Shown here one piece after another: positions 26,140-33,764 of a DNA stretch of 64,000 bases (position 1 is its first letter; every line of letters begins with the position of its first letter). The stretch is from positions 1,091,501 through 1,155,500 of the forward strand of contig NZ_CP088245.1 of the NCBI RefSeq assembly GCF_021117275.1, given 5' to 3'. Under the pieces are notes generated by a model, which was not told the DNA's origin, did not search any database, and worked only from the letters and a program-made list of their open reading frames with translations. The translations under genes were made by a program, and so were the position numbers. Source of the stretch: Metabacillus sp. B2-18 (GTDB taxonomy: Bacteria; Bacillota; Bacilli; Bacillales; Bacillaceae).

Positions 26140-26997
26140 ATGAAAATCGCAATTTTTAATGAGAATTTACTTGGAATTGTTCAAGGAAATCAAATCATTG
26201 ACGTATCAAATGCAGTGGAATGGAAGCCGTCTAATCCAGGTGAATCTTTTCAACATCTTATTGAAAACTTTGATGTGTTGAAAGGAAGAATAGAAGATGC
26301 TTTAGCAACGAGTACATCATATCCTTTATCTAGTGTAAAACTTCAATCACCTGTACCTTCTACAAAGAAAATTTGGGCTGCACCAGTTAACTATAAAAAC
26401 CATCAAATTGAAATGAATAAAATGTTTAATAATGCCCCGAGAACAATTGAAGATTTGGCATTATTTCTAAAATCTCCTGAATCACTATCAGGACCGACCG
26501 ACCCGATTATTCTTCCTTTTAAAGACCGTCGAACAGATCATGAAGCAGAGCTTGGCTATATTGTTGGTAAAAGAGCGAAAAATGTAAAAGCAGAAGATGC
26601 GAAAAACTATATTTTTGGTTATTTTGCTCTGCTAGATATATCAATTAGAGGAAATGAAGAGAGAACATGGAGAAAGTCGTTTGATACGTTTACACCAATT
26701 GGTCCGTGGATTGTCACTGCTGATGAAATTGAAGATCCTAATGATTTAAACATGACTTTGTGGGTAAATGATGAAATACGTCAGGATGGCAGTACAAAGC
26801 ATTTAATTTATGATTGCTATAAGTGCTTTGAGGTGGCTTGTAACAATATGACACTAAATGCTGGAGATATTATCGCAACAGGTACTCCAGAAGGCGTTGG
26901 TCCAATTGAGCATGGAGATAAGGTAAAGATCGAAATAGAACAAATTGGTGGATTTGAAGTAAATGTTTGTCACGCAGTTGAAAAAATAGAATGCTAG
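26140..26997 (+). CDS. Fumarylacetoacetate hydrolase (FAH) family protein (copy A)
   Basis: A 285-residue FAH-superfamily protein, probably an acylpyruvate/fumarylpyruvate hydrolase acting on the ring-opened product. The metal-binding region RRTDHEAELGYIVGKRAKNV is near residue 130. The C-terminal GDIIATGTPEGVG near 247 is the family signature. The usual NDVSxRD segment is replaced by LLDISIRGNEERTW, so one canonical position differs. AAGGAGGTAG precedes the ATG, 25 bp after the cupin gene. The paralogue at 30909 is more canonical. Confidence 0.85.
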   Translation: MKIAIFNENLLGIVQGNQIIDVSNAVEWKPSNPGESFQHLIENFDVLKGRIEDALATSTSYPLSSVKLQSPVPSTKKIWAAPVNYKNHQIEMNKMFNNAPRTIEDLALFLKSPESLSGPTDPIILPFKDRRTDHEAELGYIVGKRAKNVKAEDAKNYIFGYFALLDISIRGNEERTWRKSFDTFTPIGPWIVTADEIEDPNDLNMTLWVNDEIRQDGSTKHLIYDCYKCFEVACNNMTLNAGDIIATGTPEGVGPIEHGDKVKIEIEQIGGFEVNVCHAVEKIEC

Positions 26998-27003
26998 TTT
27001 TGA

Positions 27004-27042
27004 GGACTCATTGTAGAAAGATTTTCTGCCATGAGTCTTTTT
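27004..27042 (+). terminator. Intrinsic terminator after FAH copy A
   Basis: GACTCAT and ATGAGTC close a stem that also contains TAGAAA/TTTTCT pairing, followed by five Ts. It ends the long transcript that begins near 18215. Confidence 0.75.
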
Positions 27043-27110
27043 GTATGGATGTTAGTAGAGTAACTTTGTTTAGTAAAATTTTAATAGAGTTTTAGAAAAA
27101 AACTATTTTT

Positions 27111-27165
27111 TTGTTCCGTATAGAAGAACAACAGGATAAGAATATCCACTTTAATTTCTTATAAT
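27111..27165 (+). promoter_or_regulatory. IclR-type operator and promoter of the FAD monooxygenase
   Basis: TTGTTCC-G-TATAGAAGAACAA (27111-27131) has TTGTTC/GAACAA arms. TATAAT follows at 27160-27165, so motif start to -10 start is 49 bp. A nearly identical motif lies at 30810 with the same 49-bp distance to its -10. The -35 regions are poor, suggesting activation by one of the two IclR proteins between these genes (inferred). Confidence 0.7.
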
Positions 27166-27205
27166 CAAGACAAGAAGAAACATTTTAATTAAAGGGGAGA
27201 AGAAT

Positions 27206-28435
27206 ATGTCAAATAGAAAGAAATGTGATGTAATCGTTGTCGGTGCTGGTCCGGTTGGACTTGTAGCAGGTCTTGCTTTGCAAAAAAAGGGAATTTCATC
27301 TGTTGTGATCGAAGCTGAACCATTTGGACGTGCCCGCCCAGGGAGTCGTGCTATTTATCTGCATAGTGCCACGTTAAAGCTCTTAGAAGAAACATCAAAA
27401 GGACTGGGTTTTACTCTAGCAAGAAACGGAATTATATGGCCAGTAAAAAGAACTTTGTACAAAGGTAAAGAAGTGTATGTACGTAATTATGGAATAACTA
27501 ATAACAAGGATCCTCATAAACTACCGCATTTTACAGCACTTCATCAAGATGAAATTGAGAAACATATTTATGAAGAATGCTTGGAAGCTGGTGTGGAGTT
27601 TTCCTGGAATTCAGCTGTAGACAAATTAGTTATTGAAAAAGATCATGTTATTTTAACGACGAAATCTGGTGAAGAATGGGAAGCTAAATACATTATTGGT
27701 AGTGATGGAGCTCGTTCTGTAGTGCGGGAACAAGCTGGCTTAAAATTTGAGGGTCCGAGAACAAATGATACTTTTCTTGTCGTCGATGTGAAAGAAGACG
27801 CGGAAAACCCTCTACCTCTTGAGAGAACATTCCATTATCAGCACCCTGCAATGGGAGGACGAAATGTGATGTTTGTTCCTTTTAAAGGCGGATGGCGTGT
27901 GGACCTTCAACTGTTAGAAAACGATAATCCAGAAGAGTTTTCTGATCTTGAAGGAGTGAAAAAATGGCTACCGAAAGTAATGGATTCAAAATACGCGGAA
28001 AGGATTACATGGGTATCAACATATCGTTTTCATCAGGTTGTTGCTAACTCGTTTACAGATGAAAAACACAGAGTTCTTCTTGCGGGGGAAGCAGCTCATT
28101 TATTCGCTCCATTTGGTGCTCGCGGTCTAAACTCTGGAGTTCCTGATGCACTGTTAGCTGTTCGTGGAATCGAAAAAGCCCTAAAAGCTAATTCAGAAGA
28201 AGAGCGAACAGAAGCCATTGAAGCGGTGGCAAATGAACGAAGAATTGCAGCGCTGTGGAACCGTGACGGCTCTAGCACAGCCCTACATCATTTACAAGGA
28301 AATGCTCCTGATATGAATATGAAGCGTGAACTAGCTGCATCACTTGTATCTATTGTTCCTAGATTAGGACGTTGGTTAGATGAAGGTCCTTATGGTCCTA
28401 AATTTGGACCACCTGAATTAACAACAAAATATTAA
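27206..28435 (+). CDS. FAD-dependent aromatic hydroxylase (3-hydroxybenzoate 6-hydroxylase-like)
   Basis: A 409-residue class A flavoprotein monooxygenase. The FAD-binding VVGAGPVGLVAGLALQKKG is near residue 11, the DG motif YIIGSDGARSVVREQAGL near 160, and the GD-type motif VLLAGEAAHLFAPFGARGLN near 290 (Glu replaces the usual Asp). Such enzymes use NAD(P)H and O2 to hydroxylate aromatic acids. With gentisate-type dioxygenases on both sides, conversion of a hydroxybenzoate to gentisate is the most economical role, but substrate choice is inference. AAGGGGAG precedes the ATG. It has its own IclR-type operator. Confidence 0.86.
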   Translation: MSNRKKCDVIVVGAGPVGLVAGLALQKKGISSVVIEAEPFGRARPGSRAIYLHSATLKLLEETSKGLGFTLARNGIIWPVKRTLYKGKEVYVRNYGITNNKDPHKLPHFTALHQDEIEKHIYEECLEAGVEFSWNSAVDKLVIEKDHVILTTKSGEEWEAKYIIGSDGARSVVREQAGLKFEGPRTNDTFLVVDVKEDAENPLPLERTFHYQHPAMGGRNVMFVPFKGGWRVDLQLLENDNPEEFSDLEGVKKWLPKVMDSKYAERITWVSTYRFHQVVANSFTDEKHRVLLAGEAAHLFAPFGARGLNSGVPDALLAVRGIEKALKANSEEERTEAIEAVANERRIAALWNRDGSSTALHHLQGNAPDMNMKRELAASLVSIVPRLGRWLDEGPYGPKFGPPELTTKY

Positions 28436-28466
28436 CATAAAACCAATCGAAGGGAGCGGAAGATAC

Positions 28467-29018
28467 ATGTCTGAGAATATTAATGTTGCAGAAGTTGATT
28501 GGCAGACAAAATCTATTGACGCAATGGTGAATAGAATACAAGCTATTCATTGGGGGAAGAAGGCTGGACAGCAAAACCTAGAGGCAGAGGAAAAAGTCAT
28601 TGAATTTATGGATAATCTTAATGTGAATTCATATGAAATAAAGTGGTTATCAAAAGAAGAAGTACCTGAAACGATTAGCCGTCTTACTTTTGAGGGAAGT
28701 GAAATGTGGGAATCTTTAAAAGAAATTCCAGAAGAGTTAAGCCGCAAAATCAAGGAGGCTGGTCATGAAAAGTACCTTTTGGATTTAGGTGATCGCGTGC
28801 CGGAACGCATCTTTCATGGTGCTTACTCGCATCTGTTTCAGCAATTTGAAGAAAAGAAAACCGTAGAATATCTAGTTGGTTTAGCCATGTACGTGAGTGT
28901 GATGTCATGCACAGCGGAGCTAGCCGAGGGGAAAAATATTTTTATATCAATAGTTGATTTAATTGAGGCTGGTCACTTACCGATAGGACCTGAGGGAAAT
29001 ACGTTTTATCTAATATAG
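28467..29018 (+). CDS. Conserved-looking protein of unknown function
   Basis: I do not recognise this 183-residue protein. It follows the FAD monooxygenase by 31 bp with AAGGGAGCGG before its ATG, so it is co-transcribed. It is acidic and mostly helical, has no signal peptide or membrane segment, and contains HWGKKAGQQNLEAEEKVIEF near residue 28 and GDRVPERIFHGAYSHLFQQF near 108. The C-terminus DLIEAGHLPIGPEGNTFYLI is distinctive. It may be a small partner of the hydroxylase or an enzyme of the pathway; no function is assigned. Confidence 0.75.
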   Translation: MSENINVAEVDWQTKSIDAMVNRIQAIHWGKKAGQQNLEAEEKVIEFMDNLNVNSYEIKWLSKEEVPETISRLTFEGSEMWESLKEIPEELSRKIKEAGHEKYLLDLGDRVPERIFHGAYSHLFQQFEEKKTVEYLVGLAMYVSVMSCTAELAEGKNIFISIVDLIEAGHLPIGPEGNTFYLI

Positions 29019-29023
29019 TATTG

Positions 29024-29060
29024 AAAAACCATCCAGTGTTCTGTTGCTGGATGGTTTATT
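29024..29060. terminator. Bidirectional intrinsic terminator
   Basis: AAACCATCCAG (29026-29036) pairs perfectly with CTGGATGGTTT (29047-29057), with T-rich and A-rich flanks. It separates the convergent unknown gene and the first IclR gene. Confidence 0.88.
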
Positions 29061-29832
29061 TAAAGTATCCCAACATTTCAGAAATCTGACTGCCTGCTGC
29101 TTTTATTTTATCAATGAAAAGTGGGTACCTATCCTCTGTTATTCGTGATGTTGAACTAATAATTGATACAGAAGCAACTACGTTTTCTGTATAATCATAG
29201 ATAGGGGCAGCGATCCCGACAAAGCCTTTGTAAAAATGGTCGGGTGTAATGGCATAGCCTTTTTTTCGAATTGTACTCATTTCATCTCTTAATTCTTTTG
29301 GATCTGTTAGTGTGAACTCAGTGTAAGAGTAAAAAGTATTCTTTAAAAAGCTGTTGATCCTCTTTTGTTTTTGAAACGCCATAATAGCTAACCCTTCACT
29401 TGTACAATGGATAGGATTTTTCCTGCCCATATAGGTTAGGAGTCTTTCAGGCTGATCACATTCTTTTCGAAACAAATAAACAACTTCATGATCCTCGAGA
29501 AGGCATATATGAGCGGTTTCTCCTAACTCATCTACAAGGTTGTCTACAATAGGTTGTGCTTCGAGAAAGAGATCTCTATGACTAAACACAACACCACCTA
29601 ATGTTAGAAGAGATAGTCCTAAGCGATAGTGATTTGTTTTCGGATTTTTAGATAAAAACCCTTCATCAACTAGCCCCGAAATTAATCGATGTGTGGTGCT
29701 TTTAGGCAAATCAATGAGTCTGGTAATCTCTGTGACACTTAATTCTTCCTGTCCCATTTTGAACAAACGTAATATTCTCATAGCATTCTTAACAGAAGAT
29801 AAGATCGCTTTTGCAGGGGGATCATTATTCAT
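29056..29832 (-). CDS. IclR-family transcriptional regulator 1
   Basis: A 258-residue IclR protein of normal length. The N-terminal winged HTH (residues about 10-75) has SVTEITRLIDLPKSTTHRLI with DEGFLSKNPKTNHYRLG. The C-terminal effector domain has the usual HCTSEGLAIMAF and GFVGIAAPIYDYTENVVASV segments. It is divergent from a second IclR gene, 151 bp away, and sits between the two ring-cleavage transcripts. Either IclR protein could bind the TTGTTCC-R-TATAGAAGAAC motifs at 27111 and 30810. Confidence 0.9.
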   Translation of the reverse strand: MNNDPPAKAILSSVKNAMRILRLFKMGQEELSVTEITRLIDLPKSTTHRLISGLVDEGFLSKNPKTNHYRLGLSLLTLGGVVFSHRDLFLEAQPIVDNLVDELGETAHICLLEDHEVVYLFRKECDQPERLLTYMGRKNPIHCTSEGLAIMAFQKQKRINSFLKNTFYSYTEFTLTDPKELRDEMSTIRKKGYAITPDHFYKGFVGIAAPIYDYTENVVASVSIISSTSRITEDRYPLFIDKIKAAGSQISEMLGYFK

Positions 29833-29983
29833 TGAGCTTCATTTCACCTCTTTTTAAGAAATTCTTCTTCTATTATACTAAAAGAAGTGTGTTTCCTCTA
29901 TTTAACAAAGGAGATGTTATGCCTTTAGTGAATTGTTTGATAAGAGTAAAAATGTAAGAGTCTAAAAGAGTGGAGTGAGTGTA

Positions 29984-30769
29984 TTGAAGGAGAAAAGAGA
30001 CTCATCTCTAGCAAATGCTTTGAGTATTTTGAAAGGCTTTACAATGGATCATCCTGAACAAGGTGTAACAGATGTTGCGAAACATTTAGGGTTAAGCAAG
30101 AGCACCGTTCACAGGCTGCTTGCATCTATGGCAAGTGAAGGCTTTGTTTATAAAAATCCCCGTACAAATCGTTACAGCTTAGGAACCTCTGTTTTAACAT
30201 TAACGAATCTTGTGAGTTCACAGCTACCAATTTTAAATGAATCAGTTCCTGTTTTAAATATGTTAACAGAAAGAACAGGTGAAACCTCACATCTTGGAAT
30301 TCTTGAGGATCAACATATGATTTATCTTCAAAAGGTTGAGTGTGATAACCCAACTTCACTGTTTACACATATTGGAAAAAGACATCCTATCCATGCAACA
30401 AGTATTGGTCAAGCTATTCTAGCCTTTCAGGAGCAGGATGAAAGACACCAACTTTTACCGGAAACGTTGGAATCCTATGCAAACCACACAATAACCTCCC
30501 ATAAGAGATTATCTGAAAAGATGGATCTAATTAAAGCAGAAAAATATGTTATATGTGACCGAGAACTACAGGAAGACGTGATGGCGATTGCAGCACCAAT
30601 CTATAATGAGAAGGGCAAAGTGCTGGCAGCCATTAATATTGTCGGACCAGCAAATCGGATAAAAAGTAAGCTGAAAAGTCATCGATTAGTTGAAGAGGTC
30701 GTTCGTTCAGGAGAGAAAATAACGGAATTAGTAAGGATGCGAAAATTAAAAAATCGTTACAAAAGCTGA
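29984..30769 (+). CDS. IclR-family transcriptional regulator 2
   Basis: A protein of about 261 residues, paralogous to the neighbouring divergent regulator. The HTH reads GVTDVAKHLGLSKSTVHRLLA with SEGFVYKNPRTNRYSLG. The effector domain has HATSIGQAILAF and VMAIAAPIYNEKGKVLAAI. There is no ATG. TTG 29984 is preferred because GGAG is about 8 nt upstream; GTG 29975 is possible. It lies directly upstream of the second ring-cleavage operon. Two IclR proteins in one cluster suggest two effectors or two targets. Confidence 0.88.
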   Translation: MKEKRDSSLANALSILKGFTMDHPEQGVTDVAKHLGLSKSTVHRLLASMASEGFVYKNPRTNRYSLGTSVLTLTNLVSSQLPILNESVPVLNMLTERTGETSHLGILEDQHMIYLQKVECDNPTSLFTHIGKRHPIHATSIGQAILAFQEQDERHQLLPETLESYANHTITSHKRLSEKMDLIKAEKYVICDRELQEDVMAIAAPIYNEKGKVLAAINIVGPANRIKSKLKSHRLVEEVVRSGEKITELVRMRKLKNRYKS

Positions 30770-30795
30770 GTATGACATGCTCAGCTTTATTTTTA
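30761..30795 (+). terminator. Intrinsic terminator after IclR 2
   Basis: AAGCTGAG (30763-30770) pairs with CTCAGCTT (30780-30787), followed by T-rich sequence. Confidence 0.8.
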
Positions 30796-30809
30796 TGATT
30801 TTTTCTTAT

Positions 30810-30864
30810 TTGTTCCATATAGAAGAACGATAGAATGTAAGCTCACTATTCATCTCGATATAAT
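30810..30864 (+). promoter_or_regulatory. IclR-type operator and promoter of the second ring-cleavage operon
   Basis: TTGTTCC-A-TATAGAAGAACGA (30810-30830) differs from the 27111 site at two positions. TATAAT is at 30859-30864, giving the same 49-bp distance. The sharing of both sequence and spacing shows the two promoters respond to the same regulator. Confidence 0.7.
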
Positions 30865-30908
30865 ATTTAGCAAGAGTAAAACAATTTTACGATTTGGAGG
30901 GAATGAGA

Positions 30909-31859
30909 TTGAAACTAGTGATGTTTACGAAAGATGGGATAACACGTTTAGGAGCAATAGAGAATGAAAATGTAATTGATTTAAACGCTGCCTATTGTTC
31001 GTTACTTGAGTCAGAAGGGAAGATACGTGCTGAAAAAATTGCTGATGCATTTGTTCCAGGAGAAATGACGGAATTTCTACAAGGTGGATCAGAAAGCATT
31101 GAGGAGGCAAAAAAGGCAGTTGCTTATGCGATCAATCATGCTGAAGTAAAGGGACGTAGACTTGTATTTTCCGTTTCTGATGTGAAAATAGAGGCACCTG
31201 TTCCTGCTCCTGGCAAAATGATTTGCGTTGGCCATAATTATCGTGAGCATATTTTAGAAATGAAACGTGAACTGCCTCCACATCCGGTTGTCTTTGCGAA
31301 ATTTGCCAATACAGTTGTTGGACCGCAGGATGATATTCCGTTTCATCCGATTTCAGAGCAGTTAGATTATGAAGCAGAATTTGCCTTTGTTATTGGACAA
31401 CGTGCACGCAATGTTTCACAAGATGAGGCCCTTAAATATGTAGCAGGATATACGATTGTGAACGATGTTACGTATCGTGATTTACAACGTCGAACATTAC
31501 AGTGGCTCCAAGGCAAGGCAGTAGATGGAAGCGCTCCAATGGGGCCTTGGTTAGTAACAGCAGATGAATTAGCAGATCCATCTGGCTTAGATATTGTTTT
31601 AACGGTGAATGGCGAAGAGCGTCAACGTTCTAATACTGCGAATCTAGTTTTCTCAGTGCCATATCTTGTTGAATTTTTATCGAATATTATGACGCTTGAG
31701 CCAGGCGATATTATTCTTACTGGTACACCTGGAGGAGTAGGTGTTGCTCGAGATCCACAGGTGTTTTTAAAAGATGGAGACGTGGTTCGTATTGAGGTTG
31801 ATCAGGTTGGAGTTCTTGAAAATAAAGTGAAACAAACAGCGGAGGTGCCGGTATCATGA
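30909..31859 (+). CDS. Fumarylpyruvate/acylpyruvate hydrolase (FAH family, copy B)
   Basis: A protein of about 316 residues with the full FAH signature: CVGHNYREHILEM near residue 107, EQLDYEAEFAFVIGQRARNV near 155 with the metal-binding Glu pair, TIVNDVTYRDLQRR near 188 and GDIILTGTPGGVGVAR near 277. It should hydrolyse fumarylpyruvate to fumarate and pyruvate as the last gentisate step. The start TTG 30909 is chosen because GGAGG is 8 nt upstream; ATG 30903 would be only 2 nt away. Its stop overlaps the DinB gene start (ATGA). Confidence 0.88.
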   Translation: MKLVMFTKDGITRLGAIENENVIDLNAAYCSLLESEGKIRAEKIADAFVPGEMTEFLQGGSESIEEAKKAVAYAINHAEVKGRRLVFSVSDVKIEAPVPAPGKMICVGHNYREHILEMKRELPPHPVVFAKFANTVVGPQDDIPFHPISEQLDYEAEFAFVIGQRARNVSQDEALKYVAGYTIVNDVTYRDLQRRTLQWLQGKAVDGSAPMGPWLVTADELADPSGLDIVLTVNGEERQRSNTANLVFSVPYLVEFLSNIMTLEPGDIILTGTPGGVGVARDPQVFLKDGDVVRIEVDQVGVLENKVKQTAEVPVS

Positions 31860-32356
31860 CCAAAACATTACAAACGAGCGCCAGTGAATCTGTTCAACAA
31901 TCTATTCAGAACATCATTCATGTAGTAAAGGGACTATCAGAGAAGGAAATTAGATGGAATCCATCTACGGAAGAATGGTCTATTATGCAAATTATTACTC
32001 ATGTTGCCGAAGCTATTCCTTATTGGGTGAGGGAAATTCAACAGATAAAAGAACATCCTGATCAAACATGGGGTCGAGGCTTAACGGATGAAACAAGACT
32101 GAAAACGGTGTCGGAAGCAAATGTGAACAGTTTGCTGGTTGAAGATGTATTAGACCAACTTGCCTCAGTACCATCTTTTGTTAAAGAAACGCTTCAAGCT
32201 CTTTCAAGTGAAGATTTAGAAATAATTGCTCCAAGCCGTAACCCACGCTTTGATGGGAAACCAGTTGAGTTTATCGTAAACCATTTGATCGTGGAGCATG
32301 TTGAAAAGCACTATCATCAAATTCAACGTAATTTATCAAAGTATAATCAAGAATAG
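31856..32356 (+). CDS. DinB-family protein, probable thiol-dependent maleylpyruvate isomerase
   Basis: A 166-residue DinB/YfiT-superfamily four-helix protein. The metal-binding His triad is visible as His49 (ITHVAEA) and the HxxxH pair His148/His152 (EHVEKHYHQI). This superfamily contains mycothiol-dependent maleylpyruvate isomerase in actinobacteria and bacillithiol S-transferases in Bacillus. The gene is translationally coupled (ATGA) to the FAH hydrolase and 11 bp before the dioxygenase. In this gentisate order the missing step is maleylpyruvate isomerisation. Use of bacillithiol as cofactor is an inference from the host type. Confidence 0.75.
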   Translation: MTKTLQTSASESVQQSIQNIIHVVKGLSEKEIRWNPSTEEWSIMQIITHVAEAIPYWVREIQQIKEHPDQTWGRGLTDETRLKTVSEANVNSLLVEDVLDQLASVPSFVKETLQALSSEDLEIIAPSRNPRFDGKPVEFIVNHLIVEHVEKHYHQIQRNLSKYNQE

Positions 32357-32367
32357 GGGGAGAAGAC

Positions 32368-33480
32368 ATGGCTGAAAAAAATGAATTTTTTAACAGTACG
32401 ATTGTTCAGGATTTTAATCGAGACATAGAGCAATACCATCTTGGTCCTTTATGGAATGCGATTCCGGATTTAATGAAGCATACACCTGAACCACATGCAC
32501 AGGCATACTTATGGAAAAGTGAATTGTTAATGAAAAAGCTACAGGAAGCTACACAAATTTTCACTCCAGATCGTGGGGGAGAAAGAAGAGCGATTTACTT
32601 ACAAAATCCAGGTCTAAATTATAGAAAGCCTTGGGGCTGGGCATCAACGACTCAAACATTATACGCAGCTGTTCAATTAATACAGCCTGGTGAAACAGCA
32701 CCATCTCATCGACATGTGCAAAACGCACTTCGTTTTGTCATGGAAGGAGAAGGGGCATACTCCATTGTTCAAGGTGAAAGAATCTTTATGGAAAGAGGAG
32801 ACTTCTTAACAACACCAAACGGCCTTTGGCACGGTCACGGACATGAAGGTGATAAACCGATGATCTGGATGGACTGTCTTGATATTCCAACAATTTATTA
32901 TCTTGGTGGAACATTCTTTGAACCATATCCAGATCGTATCGAGCAGCCTAGTCTTCCAGATAACTATAGTTCACAACGCTACCAAGGTGGAATGGTTCGT
33001 CCGATTTCGGACCGCTATTCAAAAAAAGCTCCTCTTGGGTCTTATAAATGGCAAGGAACAGAGGCAGCAATCAACGGCTTAAGCCGATTTGAGCCAGATC
33101 CGTATGATGGCTATGCAGTTGAATACATTAATCCTTCAAATGGAGACACAGCTTGTCCTACCATTGCAGCCTGGATGCAAAAGCTCCCTGCTGGATTTAG
33201 AGGGAAAGCACATCGTCATACTCATGCATCCATCTATCATGTACATGAAGGGGAAGGGTATACTATTATCAACGGCGTTCGATTTGATTGGTCAAAAGGA
33301 GATTTCTTTGTTGTACCAAACTGGGCGTTACACGAGCACGTTGCTTCAAGTGATAGTTATTTATTTTCAACAAACGATTTACCAATCTTAGAGAAATTCG
33401 GGTTGGAGCGTAAACAAGAGTATGATAAAAATAATGGATATCAGACGATAACTGGTGAGTTTACTCCGGTTTTAGGGTAG
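32368..33480 (+). CDS. Gentisate 1,2-dioxygenase (bicupin, copy B)
   Basis: A 370-residue bicupin dioxygenase. The N-terminal cupin has PSHRHVQNALRFVMEGEGAY near residue 112 and LWHGHGHEG near 152. The C-terminal cupin has AHRHTHASIYHVHEGEGYTI near 278 and WALHEHVA near 322. It opens gentisate to maleylpyruvate using Fe(II) and O2. It closes an operon with the FAH hydrolase and the DinB isomerase, giving the complete lower gentisate pathway in three genes. It is clearly paralogous to copy A at 25002, but the two differ around the substrate pocket segments. Confidence 0.88.
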   Translation: MAEKNEFFNSTIVQDFNRDIEQYHLGPLWNAIPDLMKHTPEPHAQAYLWKSELLMKKLQEATQIFTPDRGGERRAIYLQNPGLNYRKPWGWASTTQTLYAAVQLIQPGETAPSHRHVQNALRFVMEGEGAYSIVQGERIFMERGDFLTTPNGLWHGHGHEGDKPMIWMDCLDIPTIYYLGGTFFEPYPDRIEQPSLPDNYSSQRYQGGMVRPISDRYSKKAPLGSYKWQGTEAAINGLSRFEPDPYDGYAVEYINPSNGDTACPTIAAWMQKLPAGFRGKAHRHTHASIYHVHEGEGYTIINGVRFDWSKGDFFVVPNWALHEHVASSDSYLFSTNDLPILEKFGLERKQEYDKNNGYQTITGEFTPVLG

Positions 33481-33510
33481 GTTTATATTGTTGGAATATA
33501 GAAGAGAATT

Positions 33511-33541
33511 GAGGCTTACATTAAAAATGTAAGCCTTTTAT
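33511..33541 (+). terminator. Intrinsic terminator after gentisate operon
   Basis: AGGCTTACATT pairs with AATGTAAGCCT around a short A-rich loop, followed by TTTTA. It lies about 30 bp after the dioxygenase stop. Confidence 0.88.
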
Positions 33542-33688
33542 TATAGCCTGCTTGAAAAGGAAAAGTATTTACTACTTCATTATATTGGAAGTCCGAAGAC
33601 AAAGGTATACATCTTTATTGAAAGTGTTTTTTATACACATAAAAATTACAATGGCATATTTTCTTCCAACTTCATTGAAATATTTATC

Positions 33689-33724
33689 ATATTTTCCAAT
33701 ACTAGCATTATGCTAGGAAAATAT
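33689..33724. promoter_or_regulatory. Nested palindrome upstream of the two-component genes
   Basis: ATATTTTCC (33689-33697) is mirrored by GGAAAATAT (33716-33724). The perfect palindrome CTAGCAT-T-ATGCTAG (33702-33716) lies between them. It is 40 bp before the histidine kinase start, a likely operator, possibly for autoregulation. No terminator T run is present. Confidence 0.45.
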
Positions 33725-33764
33725 AGTATGATAATAAATAAAATTCAGATAATTGGTGAAAGTG

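Noticed and set aside
33089..33391. 100-codon frame overlapping gentisate dioxygenase copy B
   Set aside because: It is a shifted frame of a well-supported gene, with no start signal or protein-family features.
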